64,000 nt of DNA from JBBQYD01 sp942493075 (GTDB lineage Bacteria; Verrucomicrobiota; Verrucomicrobiia; Limisphaerales; UBA8199): positions 3,286,001-3,350,000 of the forward strand of contig OW818681.1 of NCBI GenBank assembly GCA_942493075.1. The letters run 5' to 3'. Of this stretch, positions 42,645 through 51,263 are shown piece by piece. Each line of letters starts with the position of its first letter. Within the stretch, counting starts at the first letter, position 1. The notes beneath the pieces are model-generated. The model made no database searches and was not told where the DNA came from. It saw only the letters and a list, made by a program, of their open reading frames with translations. Made by a program: the position numbers and the translations under genes.

Positions 42645-44072
42645 TTAGGGCATTTCTCCAAGAACCAGGCCAGGTTCCGGAAGGTTCCGTTGGATTTCCT
42701 CCTCACGATACCCAAAGCCGGCGCCCCGAATAGTGCCCAGGAGAATCTTCCCGTCACGTCGCTGGTAAAGCCCCGGATGAATCACCGCCTCCGGTGCGGA
42801 GGCCTCCGGGTAAAACTGCATGGCGTTTGTCTCCACCCCCATGATTGTTCCGACATGTGAAGCCAACAGCACATGCGGTATCTGCGCCAGCATGGGATTG
42901 GTTAGGTCCTGCACCATCAGTTCCATTCCATGCGCCTTGGCCCAGCAAGCGCTCAAGATTGCTCCCGTCTGAGTTTTACAGGTCTTTAAAGCCACACCGG
43001 TCCAGCCGAGCTCACGCCCCAATCGGATCATCTGCCAATCATGGGCACTCTCATCCAGGAAGAGCGGTTTACGCGCCGAGATACTGTGGACATCAAGACG
43101 ATCGCGCTCCAATTCGTAGGCGAACGGCTGCTCCACGTAGCGCATGGCCCGGTAGATTTCCGGCTCGTCCGCCTGCAGGCGGTCCAATACCTCATTCACA
43201 TACTCCGGGTGCTTCACTGTGCAGTTGAAATCAGCCGAAAACCATTGCACCCCGCACGACAACCCCAACCGCCCCACCTGGCATAATCGATGAAAATCCC
43301 AACCGGCGTCTGTCCCGCGCAGTTTTATCTTTAAGCAACGCAATCCGTCGCGCTCAATCCAATCGCGCAGCAGAACCGGGTGACCGTCCCGCGGCGGATT
43401 GGTTCCCTCTTCCCCCGGCTCAACTGCATCCAACCCACCCACCAGGTGCCACGCCAGCAACTCTTGAGCAGGCTCTGGCATTAAATAATCCACCGGAAAC
43501 CGACCTTTAAAACTAACCTCCGGGTGTGCGGGCTCCAGAAACTTCGACAGATCGTGCCGCATAAATTCCCCCCCATAGGTCTGGTAGGTCGGCTTTCGGA
43601 CCAACTTCCCGAAGGCGTCATGCAGTGCGATATCGAAAGCCGAGTTGCACACCAGCGCAGCCAGCCAAGGGATCGGTTCAACATGAGTGTCGTTAGTATC
43701 TTGGCCACGCCGCTCTTGATTAAAGATATCCAACCGCTTCGATAGCTGGTGGTGGATGAACTCCCAGCCGACCTCGAGGGCATGTCCCTCGCCCGACCAC
43801 GAAAGCCAGTCTGTAGCGAGTTCAAGGCACAAGGCTTTCAACAACTCGTACCTTGTGGCATAGGGCAAGGCGCTGGGCCAAACCCATTGAACGCTAAGAG
43901 GAGTCTCACCCCAGCCAAACACGGGTTGCCCCCTTTCACCTGCCACACACATACAAACGCGCGCGCAGGTCACTTCGGTCAAAGTCTCGGCTCCAAATTT
44001 TAATGGAATACGGGTCTCAACAGGAAGGAACCAGAGCTTGATCCCCAGGATTTTCAGACGGGTTGCACTCAT
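42645..44072 (-). CDS. Enolase-superfamily (MR/MLE-type) enzyme
   Basis: Probable sugar-acid dehydratase or epimerase. From ATG 44072 (MSATRLKILGIKLWF) it is 475 aa, with an N-terminal capping domain and a barrel. Typical elements: CLKIKLRG, FSADFNCTV (metal ligand), MRYVEQPF (metal ligand), FLDESAHDW and VALKTCKTQTG (late-barrel base region). It starts 12 bp after the MFS transporter, so the pair is probably one transcript taking up and metabolising the same substrate. Slightly long for the family and with divergent motifs, so specificity is open. An in-frame GTG at 44078 is an alternative start. Confidence 0.88.
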   Translation of the reverse strand: MSATRLKILGIKLWFLPVETRIPLKFGAETLTEVTCARVCMCVAGERGQPVFGWGETPLSVQWVWPSALPYATRYELLKALCLELATDWLSWSGEGHALEVGWEFIHHQLSKRLDIFNQERRGQDTNDTHVEPIPWLAALVCNSAFDIALHDAFGKLVRKPTYQTYGGEFMRHDLSKFLEPAHPEVSFKGRFPVDYLMPEPAQELLAWHLVGGLDAVEPGEEGTNPPRDGHPVLLRDWIERDGLRCLKIKLRGTDAGWDFHRLCQVGRLGLSCGVQWFSADFNCTVKHPEYVNEVLDRLQADEPEIYRAMRYVEQPFAYELERDRLDVHSISARKPLFLDESAHDWQMIRLGRELGWTGVALKTCKTQTGAILSACWAKAHGMELMVQDLTNPMLAQIPHVLLASHVGTIMGVETNAMQFYPEASAPEAVIHPGLYQRRDGKILLGTIRGAGFGYREEEIQRNLPEPGLVLGEMP

Positions 44073-44084
44073 TGGCACCAGGGA

Positions 44085-45356
44085 CTATTCGGGTAGCGGT
44101 TTGCCTTTGGTTTCAGGCGCGATCCAGATAACGACCAATCCCAGAGCGTAGATCAGTGTGATTGCCGCGCCAGCTTTAGCGTAGCTGCCTCCGTATAGTT
44201 GCATCAGATGCCCCATTTGCACAGCGCCAATAGCGGCAAAGACTCGGCCGGAATTGTAACAAAGCCCCTGCCCCGTTGCCCGCACCCGCGTGGGAAACAA
44301 CTCCGGTAGATAAAGAGGCAGCCAGCCGAAGAAAGCTGCGGTGAACGCCCCCACCAGGAAGGTCATCAACTGAAACAAGGGCCCATACTCGCTCACAGAG
44401 CGAAAGAGATAGCCGCAACTCAGCAGCGAGCCCAGGCAGAGGATAAAGTACGCTGGTCTCCGACCCATGCGCCCGCCAATCCAAGGGCCAATGAAACACC
44501 CGACCACAGCTCCGGTCGCGATCAACATCTGGGTGACGCCTTTGGCATTATGCACCTGGCCTTTGGTCAACTGATCCGCCCAGGCCGGCAGCCATTGCAC
44601 TGATCCCCAGGTTCCGATCAACACGATCGATGCAAAAAGAATTCCCAGGCATGTGGTCTTTAGGAGTCGCTTCGAAAATATCTCCGCGAATGGATTCGTA
44701 TTCGTCCCCGTCTTCCTTACGGAACTTTGCCACCGTTCCGATTCGGGCACATAGCGGGCGATAAACAGGCATAGAAGTGCGGGAGCGGCTCCGGCGAGCA
44801 TCACCCAGCGCCAGGAATCTCGTGTCACGTGGAACAGCGTTCCCATCAAACCGAGCAAACCGAATCCGACATTAGCGGCTGCGCCTATGGCCCCTGCCAA
44901 TAACGGACGGTTCTTTTCAGGCCAGGCTTCCATAACCAGAGCCACCCCTAGCGACCATTCGCCCCCCATTCCAACTGCGGCTAGAAAACGCAACGCGCCC
45001 AATTGCCAGGGAGCCTGAGCGAAGTAACAGAACCCGGTGAACAGCGAGTAAGCGAGGATGCTCAGCATCATCGATTTGACCCGACCGATGCGATCTCCCA
45101 ACCATCCGAAAACCAATCCTCCCAAGGCCGCCCCAAGCAGGAACAACGCGGTGATATAGCCCATCCATGGGCCAATCAACTGATCCGAATTGGTTCCGAT
45201 CAGGTCCTGCAGGGCCGGACGCGCTACGAGCGGAAAGACTCCCTGCTCCACCCCATCAAACATCCAACCCAGAAACGCTGCGATCAGCACCATCCATTGC
45301 CCTCGGGTTCGCGACCCGTTTGCAGGAGAGGTCAGCGGAGAGGCAGTCGTTTGCAT
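44085..45356 (-). CDS. MFS transporter (sugar/acid:H+ symporter type)
   Basis: A 423-aa permease with 12 predicted helices. Features are WMVLIAAFLGWMFDGVEQGVF at the first helix, the MFS loop motif GWLGDRIGRVK between helices 2 and 3, and the second-half counterpart GGRMGRRP. The pattern is closest to the organic-acid/aromatic-acid symporter group (AAHS/SHS). I start at ATG 45356 (MQTTASPLTS); a start at 45407 adds an unlikely leader. It precedes and is almost joined to the enolase-superfamily gene, so the substrate is probably a sugar acid. Confidence 0.92.
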   Translation of the reverse strand: MQTTASPLTSPANGSRTRGQWMVLIAAFLGWMFDGVEQGVFPLVARPALQDLIGTNSDQLIGPWMGYITALFLLGAALGGLVFGWLGDRIGRVKSMMLSILAYSLFTGFCYFAQAPWQLGALRFLAAVGMGGEWSLGVALVMEAWPEKNRPLLAGAIGAAANVGFGLLGLMGTLFHVTRDSWRWVMLAGAAPALLCLFIARYVPESERWQSSVRKTGTNTNPFAEIFSKRLLKTTCLGILFASIVLIGTWGSVQWLPAWADQLTKGQVHNAKGVTQMLIATGAVVGCFIGPWIGGRMGRRPAYFILCLGSLLSCGYLFRSVSEYGPLFQLMTFLVGAFTAAFFGWLPLYLPELFPTRVRATGQGLCYNSGRVFAAIGAVQMGHLMQLYGGSYAKAGAAITLIYALGLVVIWIAPETKGKPLPE

Positions 45357-45473
45357 AAGGGGGCGCCCGGGGGTTGTGGTTGCTGCATGGCATGAGGTAA
45401 CCAACACACACTGCCTGAGTCAATTGACAAAAAAGTGCGATAAAAGGTTCAACCCACAAACCCAAGGTAGCAT

Positions 45474-45510
45474 TTGACAATACAATGTTATCGATTATAA
45501 TAATTATAAT
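45474..45510 (+). promoter_or_regulatory. Consensus sigma-70 promoter and palindromic operator of vapBC
   Basis: -35 TTGACA at 45474-45479 and -10 TATAAT at 45496-45501, spacer 16 bp. The -10 overlaps two tandem copies of the self-complementary octamer ATTATAAT (45494-45501 and 45503-45510), a likely operator for the antitoxin. Initiation 6-7 bp after the -10 would fall 2-4 bp from the ATG at 45511, so the message is close to leaderless and no Shine-Dalgarno exists. Confidence 0.8.
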
Positions 45511-45768
45511 ATGACGCAAACAAAGATTTCCAGGGCGTTTCAAACGACGATCTCCGCCGAGGCGATTCGGATGCTGGGTTTGCGTCCTGGCCAACTCGTA
45601 AATCAGATTGTGGAGGGCAATCGGCTCATCCTGGAACCAGTCGAGGATGTTGACGCGTTGGCCGGATCGTTAGGCAGGAAGGGCAAAGCTGTCTCGATTG
45701 AGGATATGAATGCTGCCGCCCGAAAAGGTATTGCCAAGGCAGGCGTGGCGGGTTTAGAGAAGGAATAA
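45511..45768 (+). CDS. vapB: AbrB/MazE-fold antitoxin (VapB)
   Basis: An 85-aa antitoxin. Its N-terminus, TKISRAFQTTISAEAIRMLGLRPGQLVNQIVEGNRLILEP, is a swapped-hairpin AbrB DNA-binding domain; the C-terminal half is the toxin-binding tail. It would bind the palindromic repeats overlapping its own promoter and neutralise the PIN toxin encoded 1 bp downstream. The start follows the consensus -10 almost directly. Confidence 0.9.
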   Translation: MTQTKISRAFQTTISAEAIRMLGLRPGQLVNQIVEGNRLILEPVEDVDALAGSLGRKGKAVSIEDMNAAARKGIAKAGVAGLEKE

Positions 45769-45769
45769 C

Positions 45770-46228
45770 ATGCCTGACGCCATAGCCATTGATGCCAACA
45801 TCATTGTTCGTTATCTCACTGGCGACGACAAGAGCCAGTCACCCGCCGCAACGGAGCTTTTCAGGGCTGCACAGGCTGGCAAGTTGTCGCTGATTGTTCC
45901 CACCTCGGTTATACAAGAGACGGTTTACGTCTTGGAGACATCCTACAACCTTGATGCTGCGGCAATCGCGCCCAAGCTCATTTCTCTATTGGCGATTCCC
46001 AACGTAGCAACTCCCGACAGCCGCTGGCTGGTGGAGGCTCTGCAATTTTATCGCACCAAGAATGCAGATTTTGGCGATGCGCTGCTTTGTGCATACCCCC
46101 ATTTTGAAGGCTGCGGCGTGGCTACGTTCGACAAAGGCATTTTGAAGAGATTCCCTGAAATCGCGACCTACACGCCCACTGAATGGCTGGCAAAGAATCC
46201 GCAAAGTGCTAAAGGCCACACAAACTGA
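45770..46228 (+). CDS. vapC: PIN-domain toxin (VapC)
   Basis: A 152-aa ribonuclease toxin. The acidic catalytic residues of the PIN fold are all present: D8 (IDANIIVRYL), E50 (VIQETVYVL), D100/D103 (ADFGDALL) and D121 (ATFDKG). The start lies 1 bp after the vapB stop. Targets of such toxins are usually tRNA or rRNA; here unknown. Confidence 0.93.
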   Translation: MPDAIAIDANIIVRYLTGDDKSQSPAATELFRAAQAGKLSLIVPTSVIQETVYVLETSYNLDAAAIAPKLISLLAIPNVATPDSRWLVEALQFYRTKNADFGDALLCAYPHFEGCGVATFDKGILKRFPEIATYTPTEWLAKNPQSAKGHTN

Positions 46229-46259
46229 CGGCGCTTTATTTGACAACAGTAGCTCGAGC

Positions 46260-47747
46260 TCATCTTGGAACCAAATCCGAGATGGCCACTGGCGCCGCAA
46301 AATCCGAATCCATCTTTTCTGGCAGACGCCAGACCTGCGTTCCCTTTTGATCGGTAAAATATAACGAGGAAAGAGACGGCTCCCGCCCATGGCCATCGGC
46401 CCAGAGCGCATAGAAATCCGGATGTGCATCAAAGGGCCTGCGGGCGAAGGTATGGTTGAACTGGCTGTCCCGGGTGAGTTGTCGCGCCCTCTTCCAGGTT
46501 ATGCCTTCATCGCTGCTGGTCCACATCACGATCTCTCCACCCGGGTTGAACGGCTGGGGCCCTGGCTCAGTCGGTGCAATCACGCGCCAGGTCCCATCGG
46601 CCTCAACATACAGAGATCCGTGATCGTAGTTATTCCCCGACGTAGTCATTGGACGTCGTATCCATTCCTTACCTGTCCATCGGAGGGTGTGCCATTCTCG
46701 TGGCCCATGCTCCGGTCCAGGCTCAAAGCCCTTGCTGGTAACAACCAGAATCACCGGATTCCCTCGCTTGTCGAAATTGAGGTCCCTCAGATAGCAGAGC
46801 AGCCCCAGTTTTCGTGAATCGAATGCGAGTGCAGCATTGCTGGAATTTGTTAGCGGCAATTGCACGGGGTCACCGTGGGCGTTTTTCCACGTGCGCCCCA
46901 TGTTCTCAGTTTGGAGGTAATAGACATTCGCCCGCGCATTGAGCCCGCCTGCTGAAGGGTGGAAATCAAATGCAGTCGCAACCCGTTTGCCTGAGCGCCA
47001 GCTCACTTGGTAATCGCCCTGTTCGATCCCGGCAAGCATCTGGGGTTCATCCCATGTTCGTCCGTCCTTGCTGGTCATCCAGAAAAGGCAACGAGCGGCT
47101 TTGATGCCGAACTGCTTCCCTCCGCTATAACGCGTGTGAAGGAAAAGGAATCCCTCGCCCGGCACATACCAAGGCTGGGTGTAAGAGAAATTGGTAACCA
47201 ACACTCGTTCGAATTCATCGATGAAATACGGCTTCACGCTCCGGTGAATGTACGCCGGCCGACCGGTGCCATGTGACGAAGAGAAGATCCAGAGGTAACC
47301 CTCGCCGTCCATCTGTAGCGTCGGATTGTCATGCGCATCATCGGTGTGCTTATTCAAAAGAACCCGCGGGCGCGGCACACGACCCGTCCGATGATCATAG
47401 TAGGAGACCATATGCAAGAGCTCCTGGGGATCGCCTGCACGTCTTGCCGTTGTGCCTCCGTACACCAAGAACGTTTTTTCCACTTCAGGCCGGTAAATGG
47501 CAATCGGCACATGCTGATAGGGGTAAGTGGCGAAACCACCTGAATACTTATACTTGTATTCGCTTTTGATCTTCTGATTGAAATACCAGATGCCGCGGTA
47601 CCCATCTTCTAGAGCCAGCTTTCCACCCGTCGGTTCGGCTGCGGAGCTTCTGGAAGGAAGCACGGACGAATTTGGCACGTTGGTTTGTCCCCACACCAGA
47701 TTTGAGCAAGCGAGCAGCAACAGCGGGACAACAATTCTGGCGTTCAT
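46260..47747 (-). CDS. Secreted BNR-type beta-propeller protein (PF15892-like)
   Basis: A 495-aa exported protein with signal peptide MNARIVVPLLLLACSNLVWG and a seven-bladed-propeller region. It contains repeated Asp-box/sialidase-like turns (SKDGRTWDEP, SDEGITWKRA, ENMGRTWKNA). The pattern YRGIWYFNQKIKSEYKYKYSGG near the N-terminus is typical of the BNR_4 family, some of which are polysaccharide lyases (ulvan-type). No catalytic assignment is safe. Monocistronic. Confidence 0.85.
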   Translation of the reverse strand: MNARIVVPLLLLACSNLVWGQTNVPNSSVLPSRSSAAEPTGGKLALEDGYRGIWYFNQKIKSEYKYKYSGGFATYPYQHVPIAIYRPEVEKTFLVYGGTTARRAGDPQELLHMVSYYDHRTGRVPRPRVLLNKHTDDAHDNPTLQMDGEGYLWIFSSSHGTGRPAYIHRSVKPYFIDEFERVLVTNFSYTQPWYVPGEGFLFLHTRYSGGKQFGIKAARCLFWMTSKDGRTWDEPQMLAGIEQGDYQVSWRSGKRVATAFDFHPSAGGLNARANVYYLQTENMGRTWKNAHGDPVQLPLTNSSNAALAFDSRKLGLLCYLRDLNFDKRGNPVILVVTSKGFEPGPEHGPREWHTLRWTGKEWIRRPMTTSGNNYDHGSLYVEADGTWRVIAPTEPGPQPFNPGGEIVMWTSSDEGITWKRARQLTRDSQFNHTFARRPFDAHPDFYALWADGHGREPSLSSLYFTDQKGTQVWRLPEKMDSDFAAPVAISDLVPR

Positions 47748-47885
47748 AATTCCATCACATCAAATCAGGTCTCGTAATTGGAGGTTTAGTTGAGACAGCC
47801 TACGAGATGGAGGCGCAGGCGGCGATATATAAAAGATCGAACCGCCATGGCTTCCAATTCAGACGAAACGTAGTATTCTCCTTTC

Positions 47886-48272
47886 ATGCAACACTCACCT
47901 GGATTTCTCAAACTTGTGGAAGCTGCGCGGGCCAATATCAAAGAGATCACGATTGATGAGGCCAGAGAGCGCCTCGCCAAGAACCCTCGCGCGGTGCTAA
48001 TCGACGTGCGTGAGGACCACGAATGGCAGGCCGGACACGCGGTTGAAGCTGTGCATCTCGGGAAGGGTATTCTCGAGCGTGATTTAGAAACGCAGTATCC
48101 CGACAAAGACCAGGAGTTGATTATGTACTGCGGTGGTGGGTTCCGCTCGGCATTAACCGCCGAAGCCGCTCAGAAGATGGGCTATCGGAACGTCCGTTCA
48201 TTAATCGGGGGCTACAAGGGCCTGGTGAAAGCGCAATGGCCCATGCGAAGCGGAAGCCAATCCGATCAGTAG
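47886..48272 (+). CDS. Single-domain rhodanese sulfurtransferase
   Basis: A 128-aa protein with one rhodanese domain. LIDVREDHEWQAGH is the first motif, and the active Cys82 loop reads YCGGGFRSA with Arg87. It could transfer persulfide sulfur or bind other ligands. It precedes lpxD by 151 bp and is likely independent. Confidence 0.92.
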   Translation: MQHSPGFLKLVEAARANIKEITIDEARERLAKNPRAVLIDVREDHEWQAGHAVEAVHLGKGILERDLETQYPDKDQELIMYCGGGFRSALTAEAAQKMGYRNVRSLIGGYKGLVKAQWPMRSGSQSDQ

Positions 48273-48423
48273 GCGAAGAGTTCTGCTGACTTCTTGGCAG
48301 CTCAGACTCGGCGGTCGCCCGATCGAACGGAATGAAGTTTCGAAGCCGTATAGGCCCTGATTGAGATTGAATTAACCCATCGCCCAACTATAGTGAGGTC
48401 ACTTACGGGTACGCATCCTAACT

Positions 48424-49473
48424 ATGTCATTTACCGCCGCTGAAATCGCCGCGCAACTCGGAGGAGAAGTCCTCGGAGATGCAACCCTTACGCTGCATCG
48501 CTTTGCCCCCGCTGACCGGGCGCAACCAGGCGATCTCACCTTTGCCGAGAACGAGAATTACTTCGCCCGGGCGGACCAGAGTGCGGCTTCGGCCATCATC
48601 ATCGATGGACCTTATACGAACACCCGCAAGACCTTGATCCGGGTTCCGAACGCTCGAATCGCGTTCGCCAAGACTTTGCCGCTGTTCTTTCCGGAACCCA
48701 TTTTCGCCCCCGGCATACATGCCACAGCGGTCGTTTCTCCGACGGCCCAGGTGGACTCCACCGCCCACATCGGCCCCCATTGTGTGATCGGCGACAAAGT
48801 CAAAGTGGGTGCGCGTTCCGTGCTGCGCGGCGGCAACCACCTGGGCTCGAATTGCATGCTCGGCGATGAAGTTCACCTGTTTCCAAACGTGGTTCTCTAT
48901 CCCAGCACCGAGGTGGGCAATCGCGTCAGAATTCACGCCGGCTCAGTCATTGGGGCTGACGGTTTCGGCTATGTGCTCGATGGTGGCTCGCATCGCAAAG
49001 TTCCCCAAATCGGGAATGTCATTATTCGTGACGACGTGGAGATCGGAGCCAACGTGACCATCGATCGCGGCGCCCTTGGGCCGACGATTATTGGCAAGGG
49101 CACTAAGATCGATAACCTCGTGCAAATCGCGCACAACGTTACTTTAGGCGAGCATTGCCTGATTGTTTCCCAGACCGGTTTGGCAGGGAGCACACGTTTA
49201 GGCAATTACGTGATCCTGGCAGGACAGGTCGGATTGGCAGGCCATCTTAAGATTGGCAACGGTGTCTCTGTGGCCGCGCAGTCGGGAGTGATGCACAACA
49301 TTCCGGATGGGGAAAAATGGTTCGGATCGCCGGCAATGCCTGACCGGAAGATGAAGCGTCAGATCATCGCCAGCCAGCAGTTGCCGGATTTGATCCGCCG
49401 GGTGGCTGAACTTGAGCGAAAGCTGGTCCAGGCTGAATCAGCGCAGGTTCCAGAACAGCCGCCAAAGGCTTAA
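48424..49473 (+). CDS. lpxD: UDP-3-O-(3-hydroxyacyl)glucosamine N-acyltransferase
   Basis: Third step of lipid A synthesis, adding the amide-linked acyl chain; cytoplasmic, membrane associated. The 349-aa protein has the N-terminal uridine-binding part (residues 1-100) and a left-handed parallel beta-helix with isoleucine-patch hexapeptides (IGPHCVIGDKVKVGARSV). The catalytic His is in IAHNVTLGEHC, and the extended C-terminal helix ends in a lysine/glutamine-rich tail. Its presence supports an outer membrane with lipid A. No other lpx gene adjoins it. Confidence 0.97.
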   Translation: MSFTAAEIAAQLGGEVLGDATLTLHRFAPADRAQPGDLTFAENENYFARADQSAASAIIIDGPYTNTRKTLIRVPNARIAFAKTLPLFFPEPIFAPGIHATAVVSPTAQVDSTAHIGPHCVIGDKVKVGARSVLRGGNHLGSNCMLGDEVHLFPNVVLYPSTEVGNRVRIHAGSVIGADGFGYVLDGGSHRKVPQIGNVIIRDDVEIGANVTIDRGALGPTIIGKGTKIDNLVQIAHNVTLGEHCLIVSQTGLAGSTRLGNYVILAGQVGLAGHLKIGNGVSVAAQSGVMHNIPDGEKWFGSPAMPDRKMKRQIIASQQLPDLIRRVAELERKLVQAESAQVPEQPPKA

Positions 49474-49823
49474 CGGCTTCGCAGGCGTAATCCCCTGATC
49501 ACAAAGAACGGGCGAAATGATCCTAGGCCTTCGGGACGAAGCGCTCCGGACATGATTTGAACCGCGTCACCTCATACGATGCCGCTTGTCGTCTTGGACT
49601 GAACCTAAAAGTAATCACGCAAAGACGCGAAGATTCTGAAGAAAAACGGAACCGGAACCTGCTCCTAAGGAATCAACGGTAACAAAGAGTCGGATTGTTC
49701 TGATATTGAAATGTATTTTCTTTGCAGTCTCTGCGTCTTTGCGTGACATTCCGGCCGTTCCATACGCCGATCCAGTAGCATCGGGTGAGAAAGCGGCGCT
49801 TTGCGAGCTTGCCTGGGAGCCGC
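49474..49823. repeat. Intergenic region with long-range inverted repeat
   Basis: The 14-bp arms TCACGCAAAGACGC (49615-49628) and GCGTCTTTGCGTGA (49733-49746) are perfect complements about 104 bp apart. The TCTGCGTCTTTGCGTGA text belongs to a widely scattered bacterial repeat. No gene is accepted here. Confidence 0.7.
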
Positions 49824-51263
49824 TCAGAACTTCAACACCTTCACGGCTTCATCGGTCCATCGGACCATTACGCTCGGGAACATGCCGAGGTAAAACATGC
49901 CTGCTATGCAGGTATAGATCGCAGCGCGCGTAGGCCAACCCACGCGGATGGGTGAGAGGTCCGGAGCATCCTTGCTCCAGTAGATCGCTTTTATGACGCC
50001 AAAGTAGTAATAGAAGGAAACCACGACACCGCCGATGGCTACTAAACCGAGCCACAGACCTCCTGATTGAATGATGGCTTTTAGCAGGAGAAACTTGCCA
50101 AAAAATCCTGCCAGGGGCGGAATTCCAGCCAGAGAAACCATTGCCAAAGTCATGGTAGTGGCCAGCAACGGCGAACGCTCATTTAAACCTGCTAATCCGC
50201 TGATGTCTTCAGTCTCCAGATGACGCAACACGACACCAATAACGATGAATGCCGCCATGACCGTGAATAGGTAACCACTCAGGTAGTAAAGCACAGCCGA
50301 TTGGCCAGGCTTGCTCAGCGCAGCTATACCCATAAGCAGATACCCGGCGTGGGCGATACTGGAATAGCCGAGCAAGCGCTTGAGGTTGCGCTGGGGAACT
50401 GCTCCCAGATTGCCGTAGAGGATTGTTGCAGCGGAAGCAGCCATCAACAGCCAGGCGATATCAACCGTCGCAGCAGGCAGTGCAGTAAAGAGTACTCGCA
50501 TTAAAAGTACGATACCCGCCGCTTTAGAGCCCACCGCCAGGAAGGCAGCGGTTGGCGAAGGGGCACCTTGATACACATCCGGAGCCCAGATCTGAAACGG
50601 GAACGCGGCTAACTTAAAGCCCAGACCGGCGAGCAACATTACGAAGCCAGCCAGAAAGATCTTGTTGTCTTTGTGCTCGGTCACTACAACGGCCAAGTCG
50701 GGAAAGCTGAAGGAACCGGCAACACCACAGACGAGCGCGATCCCGAATACCGTGAAGGATGTCGATAAGGCGCCGATGATGAGATATTTCACACCGGCTT
50801 CCAGGGAGCTTAAACGGGAGCGCTGGAAACCGACCAGGATGTAGAGGGTTACCGTAATGAGTTCGAGTGAGACAAAGAGCAGCGCGAAATCATTTGCGGA
50901 CGCGGCGAGCAGCATGCCCAGCAGCGCAAAGAGTATCAGGGAGTAGTACTCCCCTGCCCCGGCCTTGAACCGATCCGAGAATTCAGCAGCTAATAGCAGG
51001 ACAAGCGCGGTAGCCAGCAGGAAGAATCGTTTGAAGAAAAGAGCAAACCCATCTAAAACGAACATTCCATTGAAGGCATACTGAGCTTCGGTTGGAGAAC
51101 CCGCCGTAGCCAGACTAAAGCCGAAAATGCCAAGAACGCCGAGGACGGCGATATAGGCCAGAAGGCGCCGTGCGCTGGGAGGCGTCCACAACTCCGCCAT
51201 AAGGAGCGCCAGCCCCAGGCCCAGCACCAGCAACTCATGACTTAACAAAAGAGTGTTCATCAA
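49824..51263 (-). CDS. nuoN: NADH-quinone oxidoreductase subunit N
   Basis: Proton-pumping membrane subunit of complex I, antiporter-like. At 479 aa it has 13-14 helices and the antiporter-type motif KLAAFPFQIWAPDVYQGAPSPTAAFLAVGSKAAG. It is the last gene of the leftward nuo operon and overlaps nuoM by 4 bp (ATGA). Confidence 0.97.
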   Translation of the reverse strand: MMNTLLLSHELLVLGLGLALLMAELWTPPSARRLLAYIAVLGVLGIFGFSLATAGSPTEAQYAFNGMFVLDGFALFFKRFFLLATALVLLLAAEFSDRFKAGAGEYYSLILFALLGMLLAASANDFALLFVSLELITVTLYILVGFQRSRLSSLEAGVKYLIIGALSTSFTVFGIALVCGVAGSFSFPDLAVVVTEHKDNKIFLAGFVMLLAGLGFKLAAFPFQIWAPDVYQGAPSPTAAFLAVGSKAAGIVLLMRVLFTALPAATVDIAWLLMAASAATILYGNLGAVPQRNLKRLLGYSSIAHAGYLLMGIAALSKPGQSAVLYYLSGYLFTVMAAFIVIGVVLRHLETEDISGLAGLNERSPLLATTMTLAMVSLAGIPPLAGFFGKFLLLKAIIQSGGLWLGLVAIGGVVVSFYYYFGVIKAIYWSKDAPDLSPIRVGWPTRAAIYTCIAGMFYLGMFPSVMVRWTDEAVKVLKF

